A stretch of 12,683 nucleotides of DNA from Acidobacteriota bacterium (GTDB taxonomy: Bacteria; Acidobacteriota; Terriglobia; Acidoferrales; UBA7541), in the NCBI GenBank assembly GCA_019239815.1, contig JAFAZL010000862.1:1-12683 (forward strand). Direction: 5' to 3'. The notes under the pieces are model-generated. The model did not search any database, was not told the origin of the DNA, and saw nothing but the letters and a program-made list of their open reading frames with translations. Below are positions 7,249 to 12,683 of this stretch, one piece after another (position 1 is the first letter of the stretch; each line of letters begins with the position of its first letter). The translations under genes were made by a program, and so were the position numbers.

Positions 7249-7769
7249 GCCATGGCTTTATCTCACCCTCGGCACGCTAGCACGTTGTAAATCATTGCAA
7301 AATAGACACTTACATCAATAAATTGCAGTTCGGTTTAAGTCGGAGCCACAACTTAGGTCCCCTTCGACTTCCACGAAGTGGCAAATCCTTGTCCCATCGG
7401 GGTAGTTCATGGGACACCCTGATCAGGGGCCACTGATTAGCCCCGTAAACAGTCAAATCCACGGCCCGGGTGGGTACCTCGAAACCGGGGGCGCGAAGCA
7501 TTTCTTAGCTCCCTGTGCTTGTTGGTGTGCGGAATCGATTGGTTGAGTCGGCGGCAACTCATTGACGGGCGAGTTCCGCGAAGGCTGGAATCAGCCACCG
7601 AAACCGTCTGGCGCTAAATTCTGAATGGTACTTCCGGACTCAAACACGTATGTGGGTGTCGAACTTTCCTAAGCCGAAGGAAAGGGACGTTTGAGAAACA
7701 CCTCATCCTTTCTCCGGTGTATCGGCATCCAAAATTCGGGTAGAACGGTATCTGTCCAGGAGGACAAAA
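7249..7769. other. Gene-free divergent intergenic region rich in hairpins
   Basis: This 521-base stretch separates the minus-strand export operon from the plus-strand response regulator, so it must hold both promoters, but I see no convincing sigma-70 or -24/-12 pair. No frame looks coding. It contains many inverted repeats: CCAC/GTGG (7371-7381), TGTCCCAT/ATGGGACA (7390-7416, 11-base loop), the 12-base palindrome CCCTGATCAGGG (7417-7428), GGGGC/GCCCC (7426-7444), CCCGG/CCGGG (7465-7489), GGCTG/CAGCC (7583-7596), CTTTCCT/AGGAAAG (7664-7684) and TGTCC/GGACA (7754-7767). Near the regulator start are TTGTAA (7285-7290) and TTGCAA (7295-7300), four bases apart, and GCACG repeated at 7272 and 7280. 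These could be operator or RNA-structure elements. Confidence 0.7.
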
Positions 7770-7772
7770 TTG
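7754..7772 (+). promoter_or_regulatory. Ribosome binding site in a hairpin deciding a TTG start
   Basis: AGGAGG at 7758-7763 is a near-perfect Shine-Dalgarno, with a six-base spacer to TTG 7770-7772, and this fixes the non-ATG start of the response regulator. The same bases lie within TGTCC-AGGA-GGACA (7754-7767), a five-base-pair stem with a four-base loop, so half of the Shine-Dalgarno is in the loop and half in the 3' arm. In the RNA this could moderate ribosome access. The stem is short, so regulation is a guess. Confidence 0.6.
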
Positions 7773-8231
7773 CCGAAAACCTCTGTGCTGATCGTGGATG
7801 ATCACGAAGCGATCCGCCGCACGCTCCGGGTTCGCATCGAAGAGCTTCCTGAATTTTCGGTCTGCGGAGAGGCGGTGAATGGAGTTGACGCGGTTGAAAA
7901 AGCGCAGCTACTGAATCCCAATCTGGTGATTTTGGATTTCGCAATGCCGGAGATGAACGGCCTCGAGGCCGCCACAGCGCTGCGCTTAATGTTGCCGACA
8001 GCGAAACTATACCTGCTGACCGCGCATAGCAATCGCGAACTGGAACTGGCGGCACGCGATGCGGGAATTGATGCCGTATATTCCAAGTACGAAGATTTGA
8101 CCGCACTATTCCGGCGAATCAAGCTTGACTGCGTCGTGAGTGAAGCGAGCGCCGAAGCCTCAAAGGCTGACCGCGAAAACAGCGCCGCGACCGCCCCTGC
8201 GCCGGGGGACGGAAAGACTAGCGTTCATTGA
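7770..8231 (+). CDS. Receiver-only response regulator
   Basis: A 153-residue protein made of one CheY-like receiver domain. The acidic pocket is D10/D11 (IVDDHEA), the phosphoacceptor is D56 (VILDFAMPEMNG), the switch threonine is T84 (YLLTAHS) and the conserved lysine is K106 (VYSKYEDL). All are present, so it should be phosphorylated by a histidine kinase. The sequence is closest in feel to NarL/LuxR-type receivers, but no helix-turn-helix follows. After ~residue 118 comes an Ala/Ser/Glu-rich tail of ~35 residues that looks disordered. It starts with TTG, supported by the strong ribosome site at 7758-7763. No kinase is nearby. It is divergent from the receiver-less AAA+ regulator, so the two could form a split two-protein regulator, but that is conjecture. 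A phosphate-shuttle role is the alternative. Confidence 0.88.
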   Translation: MPKTSVLIVDDHEAIRRTLRVRIEELPEFSVCGEAVNGVDAVEKAQLLNPNLVILDFAMPEMNGLEAATALRLMLPTAKLYLLTAHSNRELELAARDAGIDAVYSKYEDLTALFRRIKLDCVVSEASAEASKADRENSAATAPAPGDGKTSVH

Positions 8232-8349
8232 TCTCTGCGGTTGCCCGACAGGTCGGAGCTGCTGGCGAGATGTCGCGGCCATCTGTTGTTCTTTCCATGC
8301 AATCGTTCGTTGAGCACTCTGTAGTCTACGCAGCGTGCCTGTGTTGCTG

Positions 8350-8380
8350 AGTCGCGTCCGCTGATTTAGCGCGACTTCTT
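8350..8380 (+). terminator. Possible terminator after the response regulator
   Basis: AGTCGCG (8350-8356) pairs with CGCGACT (8370-8376) across a 13-base loop and is followed by a modest TCTTT. It lies ~120 bases after the response-regulator stop and ends just before the tRNA-Gln gene, so it may separate the two transcripts. The loop is large and the T-tract weak. It could instead be part of the tRNA leader. Confidence 0.35.
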
Positions 8381-8388
8381 TGCCCAAT

Positions 8389-8463
8389 TCCGGGGTCGTC
8401 TAATTGGTAGGACACCAGCCTTTGGAGCTGGTTATCATGGTTCGAGTCCATGCCCCGGAGCCA
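8389..8463 (+). tRNA. tRNA-Gln, anticodon TTG
   Basis: A complete cloverleaf can be drawn. The acceptor stem is TCCGGGG (8389-8395) with CCCCGGA (8453-8459). The D arm closes GTC/GAC (8398-8400, 8411-8413) around a loop containing GG. The anticodon stem is CCAGC (8415-8419) with GCTGG (8427-8431), and its loop CTTTGGA gives anticodon TTG at 8422-8424, which reads CAA and, by wobble, CAG (glutamine). The T arm is CATGG/CCATG (8436-8440, 8448-8452) with loop TTCGAGT. The discriminator is G8460 and CCA (8461-8463) is encoded. The variable region is only four bases (TTAT, 8432-8435), slightly short. No neighbouring tRNA is visible, so it is a solitary gene. Confidence 0.96.
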
Positions 8464-8506
8464 TCTTTCTTCCTTTAATCTTGTCGTGTCTGGAAGCTCC
8501 CCCTTC

Positions 8507-8532
8507 CTTCCGTCCCCTGCTCTGAACGGAAG
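8507..8532 (+). terminator. Hairpin downstream of tRNA-Gln
   Basis: CTTCCGT (8507-8513) pairs perfectly with ACGGAAG (8526-8532) over a 12-base loop, 43 bases after the tRNA CCA end. An overlapping weaker stem GGAAG/CTTCC lies just upstream (~8492-8507). No T-run follows, so it is at best a weak or Rho-assisted terminator or a processing signal. It also lies in the leader of the membrane-protein gene. Confidence 0.3.
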
Positions 8533-8558
8533 CTGTTGTAGACTGTCCGCCGCTCGCC

Positions 8559-9257
8559 ATGATCAGCTTCCGGCATCCCTACTTTCTCCTGCTCGTTACG
8601 TTTGCGGCTCTGTGGGCGGCCGCGCACATCGGGCTGGTCTTCCGTCGGAGACATCACGCCCCCGACGAAGATACCGAAGACTTCACGTTCATCGTCGGCG
8701 CGACGCTCACTCTTCTTGGGCTAATCATCGGGTTCACGTTTTCGATGGCCGTCAGCCGGTACGATCAACGCAAAAATCTCGAAGAAGAAGAAGCCAACGC
8801 GATCGGAACCGAATTCATGCGCGTCGACGCGCTGCCGCCGACCGATGCGGCGAAAATCCGTTCGCTGCTGAAGCTCTATTTAGAGAAGCGAATTCTGTAT
8901 TACGACGCCCGCGACAAAGAAGCGATCACGGAGCTGAACGCGGAGACGTCGCAGATCCAGAATCAGCTTTGGAACACGGCGATCGCGCCGGCGAAAGCTC
9001 AACCGAATCCGGTAACGGCGCTCGTCGTTGCGGGTATGAACGATGTGCTCAACGCCCAAGGCTACGCCCAAGCGGCATGGTGGAATCGAATTCCCGCGTC
9101 GGCGTGGATACTTCTCGTAACGATTTCGGTTTTTTGTAATCTGCTGATTGGTTACGGGGTACGCCTCAAAAGCGAACTGCTCTTTCTGATTTTGCCGGTC
9201 GTGCTTTCGATCTCGCTGTTTCTGATCGCGGATATCGACAGCCCGCGCCCGGCGTGA
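8559..9257 (+). CDS. Four-helix membrane protein, DUF4239/bestrophin-like
   Basis: A 232-residue integral membrane protein. Hydrophobic spans lie at about 7-28, 43-64, 180-199 and 205-224. Between spans 2 and 3 is a ~110-residue soluble segment with charged helices (DQRKNLEEEEANAIGTEF, KLYLEKRILYYDARDKEA). The second span has the GATLTLLGLIIGFTFSMA pattern followed by RYDQR, and the protein ends LFLIADIDSPRPA. Both features recall DUF4239 (bestrophin-like) proteins, whose function is not established, although a channel-like role has been suggested from the distant resemblance. The ATG at 8559 has no clear Shine-Dalgarno, so expression may be low or leaderless-like, but an earlier start is not apparent. 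It follows the tRNA by ~95 bases and faces the eda gene convergently. I would call it a conserved membrane protein of unknown function. Confidence 0.78.
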   Translation: MISFRHPYFLLLVTFAALWAAAHIGLVFRRRHHAPDEDTEDFTFIVGATLTLLGLIIGFTFSMAVSRYDQRKNLEEEEANAIGTEFMRVDALPPTDAAKIRSLLKLYLEKRILYYDARDKEAITELNAETSQIQNQLWNTAIAPAKAQPNPVTALVVAGMNDVLNAQGYAQAAWWNRIPASAWILLVTISVFCNLLIGYGVRLKSELLFLILPVVLSISLFLIADIDSPRPA

Positions 9258-9313
9258 TTCATATTCGCGCGCAAAACCTGGAGAGTTTGGCGCAATCGCT
9301 GAAGACGCAATAG

Positions 9314-9353
9314 CCGCATCGCCGAAGTTCGAATAAGGCGAACTGGGATGCGG
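9314..9353. terminator. Two-tier hairpin between convergent genes
   Basis: CCGCATC (9314-9320) pairs with GATGCGG (9347-9353), and inside it AGTTCG (9326-9331) pairs with CGAACT (9339-9344) around a seven-base loop. Together they give 13 perfect pairs in an interrupted stem. It ends right at the eda stop codon and lies ~57 bases past the membrane-protein stop, so it can serve transcripts from both sides. The plus-strand flank is TTACTTCTT, moderately T-rich. The minus-strand side lacks a clear T-run. Confidence 0.6.
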
Positions 9354-10010
9354 TTACTTCTTCGTGCGTGCTTCCTTCACAATCGCCACAAACGTTCGCG
9401 CGGCATCCACGATCGCTTCTGTGTTTCCGGACTTTAAGTGGCCCGGATGGACAAGTTCCCCGCCGATGCCCAGCGCTGCCGCGCCCGCCTCGAGGAATTC
9501 CGCCGCGGTTTGCAGGTTGACGCCGCCGGTGGGAATAAGCGGTACATCAGGCAGCGGCCCTTTCAGGGCCTTGATATACTTTGGTCCGCCAACATTTCCG
9601 GCGGGAAATACTTTGATGAAGTCCGAGCCGGCTTCCCAGGCCGCGATGACTTCGGTTGGTGTAAGCGCGCCCGCCATGATGAGACGTCGCTCGGCTACGG
9701 CGAGCGCGACGGTTTTCGGGTTGAATCCTGGACTCACCAGAAACTGCGCGCCGGCGTCGAGACAGCGCTGCGCCTGTTCGGGATTCAGCACCGTGCCCGC
9801 GCCCACCAATAATTGCTCGGGAGATGAACTCTTCACCAATTCCCGAATCACTTCGATGGCCCCGGGAACCGTCATCGTGATTTCGACGATCGGGATGCCG
9901 CCTTTGGAAACAGCTTCGGCCGCGGTCCGTGCTTCGGCGGAAGAGGACGCCCGTACGACCGGCACGATGCCGACCTGCAGAATTCGTTCACGAACTGCCT
10001 GCTTATCCAT
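9354..10010 (-). CDS. eda: 2-keto-3-deoxy-6-phosphogluconate (KDPG) aldolase
   Basis: A class I aldolase that splits KDPG into pyruvate and glyceraldehyde-3-phosphate, the last step of this locus's pathway. With the start at ATG 10010 (GAGG six bases upstream) it has 218 residues, normal for Eda. A start 63 bases further up would overlap the kdgK stop and adds an unconserved basic segment, so I reject it. The Schiff-base lysine is K133 (SDFIKVFPA), the general base glutamate is E43 (IVEITMTVPG), and T73 sits in VGAGTVLNPEQ. The phosphate loops PTGGV and GIGGELV are present. The E. coli arginine of the EVTLRT segment is replaced by TVPG, as in other non-enteric homologues, so some breadth of substrate (KDPGal, KHG) is possible. 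It is the last gene of the uxaA-kdgK-eda set, 37 bases after kdgK. Confidence 0.94.
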   Translation of the reverse strand: MDKQAVRERILQVGIVPVVRASSSAEARTAAEAVSKGGIPIVEITMTVPGAIEVIRELVKSSSPEQLLVGAGTVLNPEQAQRCLDAGAQFLVSPGFNPKTVALAVAERRLIMAGALTPTEVIAAWEAGSDFIKVFPAGNVGGPKYIKALKGPLPDVPLIPTGGVNLQTAAEFLEAGAAALGIGGELVHPGHLKSGNTEAIVDAARTFVAIVKEARTKK

Positions 10011-10047
10011 TCTTGGCCTCGATAATTTGCTGAGATTGGCGTGACGT

Positions 10048-11142
10048 TCAGCGCGCGATGCGTGCGCCGACACCCTTCATCACTTGCAGTACGTCATCCA
10101 GCGTTGCCATCGACGTATCGCCCGGAGTCGTCATCGCCAGAGCGCCATGAGCCGCTCCGCAATCGACGGCGAACTGCGCGTCTTTGCCTGCGAGAAACCC
10201 GTAGATCAAGCCGGATGCAAAAGAATCTCCGCCGCCGACGCGATCGAAAATCTCGAGGTTTTCGCGGTTCTTCGCCTCAAAAAATCGCCCGTCGTAGTAA
10301 CAGATCGCGCCCCAATCGTTCTGCGTAGCCGTCTTTGCCTTGCGCAGCGTCGTCGCCACCACCTGGAACGGATACGTCTTCAACACCGTCTTGATCATCT
10401 GCTGGAATCCTTCGACGGCAAATTGCGAATGGTTCTCGTCCATTCCAGGCACTTCAAACCCGAGCGCCGCCGAAAAATCCTCTTCGTTACCGAGCATCAC
10501 GTCAACAAACGGCGCAATTTTTCGATTCACTTCCTGCGCCTGTTTCTTCCCTCCGAGTGATTTCCATAACGAAGCACGATAATTGAGATCGTACGAAACA
10601 ATCGTTCCGTGTTTGCGTGCGGCCTGCATGGCTTCGAGCGCAACCTGCGGCGTCGTGTCCGACAACGCACAGAAAATTCCGCCGGTGTGCAGCCAGCGTG
10701 CGCCGTATTTTCCAAATATCTCATCCCAGTCAAAGTCACCGGGTTTGAGATGCGAAACCGCCGTATGCCCTCGATCGTAAGAACCAGCCGCCGCGCGCAC
10801 CCCGAAACCGCGTTCCGTAAAATTCAATCCATTGCGCGCCGAACGTCCAACACCGTCGTGCGGGAGCCATTTCACGTACGTCTGATCGACGCCGCCCTGA
10901 TACAACAAATCCTGAAGCAACTTACCGACAGGATCTTCCGCAAACGCGGTAACAATCGCGGTGTCGAGTCCAAAGCACCGCTTCAGCCCACGCGCGACGT
11001 TGTATTCGCCCCCGCCCTCGCAAACTTCAAACGTGCGCGCCGTGGCGATGCGCCGATCGCCCGGATCGAATCGCACCATCACCTCGCCAAGACTCACGAG
11101 GTCCCAGCGGCAATCTTTCTTCTCTCGAATTTTCAATGGCAA
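10048..11142 (-). CDS. kdgK: 2-keto-3-deoxygluconate kinase (PfkB family)
   Basis: A 364-residue ribokinase/PfkB-family sugar kinase, expected to phosphorylate 2-keto-3-deoxygluconate with ATP to give KDPG for the downstream aldolase. It shows the sugar-binding CEGGGEYNVARGL (residues 41-53), LHTGGIFCAL (161-170), SYDLNYRASLW (183-193, the DxNYRxxLW pattern of KDG kinases) and signature 2, DRVGGGDSFASG (300-311), with catalytic Asp306. The GGGD variant replaces the more common GAGD but keeps the aspartate. The start is TTG at 11142, supported by GAGGGA about six bases upstream. No ATG lies near it in frame. Position between altronate dehydratase and KDPG aldolase makes the substrate assignment stronger than sequence alone would. 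It is slightly longer than E. coli KdgK, with a short basic N-terminal extension. Confidence 0.9.
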   Translation of the reverse strand: MPLKIREKKDCRWDLVSLGEVMVRFDPGDRRIATARTFEVCEGGGEYNVARGLKRCFGLDTAIVTAFAEDPVGKLLQDLLYQGGVDQTYVKWLPHDGVGRSARNGLNFTERGFGVRAAAGSYDRGHTAVSHLKPGDFDWDEIFGKYGARWLHTGGIFCALSDTTPQVALEAMQAARKHGTIVSYDLNYRASLWKSLGGKKQAQEVNRKIAPFVDVMLGNEEDFSAALGFEVPGMDENHSQFAVEGFQQMIKTVLKTYPFQVVATTLRKAKTATQNDWGAICYYDGRFFEAKNRENLEIFDRVGGGDSFASGLIYGFLAGKDAQFAVDCGAAHGALAMTTPGDTSMATLDDVLQVMKGVGARIAR

Positions 11143-11247
11143 GTGATTCCCTCAATCGAAGCATGAAAAAACTAAGCATGAAACACGAAGATGAATTGCT
11201 GCGAGCGGCGGCGAGCTTACGCGAGCCGCGCGGCACCCCAGTCTTAG

Positions 11248-12683
11248 TTACAACGAAACGCCGCGCTTCCACGGGATGAAATCGTTCTGGGCGAGAATCT
11301 CCGCCTTGACGTGAACTTCCCCGCTCGCAACCTGAATGATTTTCTCCAAAACTTCCTCGCCCATCTTTTCGATCGTCGATTCGCCTTCGATAATCGCTCC
11401 CGTATCGATGTCGATGATATCCGCCATGCGCCGGGCGAGTTCCGAATTGGTCGAGAGCTTGATCACCGGCGCGATCGGATTCCCCGTCGGCGTGCCAAGG
11501 CCTGTCGTAAACAAAACGACGTTCGCACCAGCCCCAACCTGCGCGCTGACGCATTCGACGTCGCTGCCCGGCGTGCAGAGCAAATTCAATCCCGGCACGT
11601 TGGAATATTCCGGATAGTCGAGCGCCGCCGTCACTGGCGACGTCCCTCCCTTTTTTGCCGCGCCCGCCGACTTCATCGCATCCGTCAGCAATCCATCGCG
11701 CACATTTCCTGGCGACGGATTCATCTCAAAGCTCGCGAACACCGCTTTCGCACGCGCCGCATAGTCCCGCATCAAGTTCATATATTTGTCGCCGACTTCC
11801 TTGCTCACACTGCGATCGATTAATTGTTGCTCGACGCCGCAGAGTTCCGGAAACTCCGACAAAATCCCACGCCCACCAACCGCCGCCAAAATATCAGCCG
11901 TATGCCCGATCGCCGGATTCGCCGAAATCCCCGAAAATCCATCCGACCCCCCGCATTTCAATCCAACGACCAATTTCGATAGCGGCGCCGGCTTTCTCTC
12001 AACTTTGTCCGCTTCGACCATCCCCACAAACGTGTCGTGAATTGCCTTCGACAGCATTTTCGACTCTTCGCCCATCTGCTGCTGGTCAAAAACTAGCAAC
12101 GGCTTGGAGAAGTTCGGATCGCGTTTCGCGATTTCTTCTTTCAGCGTCGCGATCTGCGCATGCTGGCAACCGAGACTGAGGACGGTCACGCCCGCGACGT
12201 TCGGATGATGAATGTAGCCCGCGAGTATTCCGCAGAGATTCCGCGTATCTTCCCGCGTCGAGCCGCAGCCCTGCTCATGCGTCAAAAATTTGATGCCATC
12301 GATGTTCCTGAAAACTTTCGGCCCGGTGCTAGCCTGCGACTTGCCGTTCGTAAACTGAAAGTCCTTCAGCTCGCCCGACTTTCCTTCACGAAACAGCTTC
12401 ACCATCTCCGCGACTTGTCGCCGATAAATCTGCGGCAGAGCAAATCCCAATTCCTCTTCAAACGCCTGCTTCAAGACGCCGAGATTCCGGTTCTCACAAA
12501 ACACCAGCGGCACAACCAGCCAATGATTCCGCGTACCAACTTGCCCATCGCTACGGTGATAGCCGAGGAATGTACGATCGCGCCATTTCGACACATCCGG
12601 CGCAGTCCAACGCGGCGGCGCAACCGCGCTCGAGTGATAGTCCGAAGCCGCATGTCGCAAATTCTTCGTCGACAGCAAATCAC
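11248..12683 (-). CDS. uxaA: Altronate dehydratase, long-form UxaA family (5' end outside window)
   Basis: The enzyme dehydrates D-altronate to 2-keto-3-deoxygluconate in hexuronate breakdown. The visible part is the catalytic UxaA region: TFLGYHRSDGQVGTRNHW, THEQGCGS, LSLGCQHAQI, LKCGGSDGFSGISANPAIG, EFPELCGVEQ, NPSPGNVRDGL, PGLNLLCTPGSDVE, FTTGLGTPTGNPIAP and the family ending DFIPWKRGVSL. Conserved cysteines in three of these motifs are candidate iron ligands. Compared with E. coli UxaA there are roughly 45 extra residues before THEQGCGS, as in the longer Bacteroidetes-like form. A TTG at 12678 could start the frame, but the frame stays open to the edge. Its beginning (a possible Gly, then DLLSTKNLRHAA) aligns with the end of the SAF domain of full-length enzymes (E. 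coli GEHVHAHNT), so the true start probably lies beyond base 12683. Galactarate dehydratase is a less likely alternative. Confidence 0.9.
   Translation of the reverse strand, partial: DLLSTKNLRHAASDYHSSAVAPPRWTAPDVSKWRDRTFLGYHRSDGQVGTRNHWLVVPLVFCENRNLGVLKQAFEEELGFALPQIYRRQVAEMVKLFREGKSGELKDFQFTNGKSQASTGPKVFRNIDGIKFLTHEQGCGSTREDTRNLCGILAGYIHHPNVAGVTVLSLGCQHAQIATLKEEIAKRDPNFSKPLLVFDQQQMGEESKMLSKAIHDTFVGMVEADKVERKPAPLSKLVVGLKCGGSDGFSGISANPAIGHTADILAAVGGRGILSEFPELCGVEQQLIDRSVSKEVGDKYMNLMRDYAARAKAVFASFEMNPSPGNVRDGLLTDAMKSAGAAKKGGTSPVTAALDYPEYSNVPGLNLLCTPGSDVECVSAQVGAGANVVLFTTGLGTPTGNPIAPVIKLSTNSELARRMADIIDIDTGAIIEGESTIEKMGEEVLEKIIQVASGEVHVKAEILAQNDFIPWKRGVSL

Noticed and set aside
7265..7300. Possible sigma-54 (-24/-12) promoter around GGCACG
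   Set aside because: On the plus strand the spacing puts CG where GC is required at -12, and no match is present on the minus strand in the direction of the export operon.
7391..7480. Resemblance to a tRNA (GGGGTAGTTCATGGGACACC and a GTCAAATCC stretch)
   Set aside because: No seven-base acceptor stem, no anticodon arm with a seven-base loop and no T-arm pairing can be formed. At most it is a chance likeness or a decayed remnant.
7310..7501. 63-codon minus-strand frame in the intergenic region
   Set aside because: It overlaps the palindromes exactly, has no ribosome binding site I can see and no recognisable protein character. The DNA or RNA structure explains the region better.
8450..9139. 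229-codon plus-strand open frame
   Set aside because: It begins inside tRNA-Gln and overlaps the membrane-protein gene in another frame. The product is Arg/Ser-rich and low-complexity, typical of an out-of-frame reading.
10011..10073. Longer N-terminus for the KDPG aldolase
   Set aside because: It would overlap the kdgK coding end and adds an unconserved basic stretch. ATG 10010 has a well-spaced GAGG and gives the family's normal length.

Overview
The window looks like chromosomal DNA from a moderately GC-rich Gram-negative bacterium. My best guess is Acidobacteriota (a Koribacter/Terriglobales-like lineage). This rests on the gene mix and protein flavour (an exosortase-type AAA ATPase beside a polysaccharide exporter, a receiver-only regulator, and a long-form altronate dehydratase like that of Bacteroidetes). 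No marker gene proves it. There are no insertion sequences, phage genes, CRISPR arrays or rRNAs.

Left block, plus strand (1-2789): the 3' end of aspartate-semialdehyde dehydrogenase (asd), a dienelactone-hydrolase-family alpha/beta hydrolase, and an NAD(P)-dependent aldehyde dehydrogenase. They are closely spaced and could be co-transcribed.

Middle block, minus strand (7248 down to about 2808): a compact surface-polysaccharide-export cluster. In transcription order it holds a receiver-less AAA+/Fis regulator whose sigma-54-contact loop is missing, a short OPX (Wza-like) export lipoprotein coupled to it through TAATG, a 494-residue outer-membrane beta-barrel, an ExeA/XrtA-type AAA ATPase, and possibly an unlisted 54-residue membrane miniprotein. 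The short OPX and the adjacent barrel may together form the outer-membrane exit route. No glycosyltransferase, polymerase or tyrosine kinase is present here.

Divergent to that cluster lies a 521-bp gene-free stretch packed with hairpins. It is followed on the plus strand by a receiver-only response regulator (TTG start, Shine-Dalgarno inside a hairpin), tRNA-Gln(TTG), and a four-helix membrane protein of the DUF4239/bestrophin-like kind.

Right block, minus strand (12683 down to 9354): altronate dehydratase (uxaA, 5' end outside the window), 2-keto-3-deoxygluconate kinase (kdgK) and KDPG aldolase (eda). These are three consecutive steps turning altronate-type hexonates into pyruvate and glyceraldehyde-3-phosphate. 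A two-tier hairpin separates eda from the convergent membrane-protein gene.

The items most worth a second look are the degenerate AAA+ regulator paired with a short OPX and barrel, the palindrome-rich intergenic region, and the candidate miniprotein gene.
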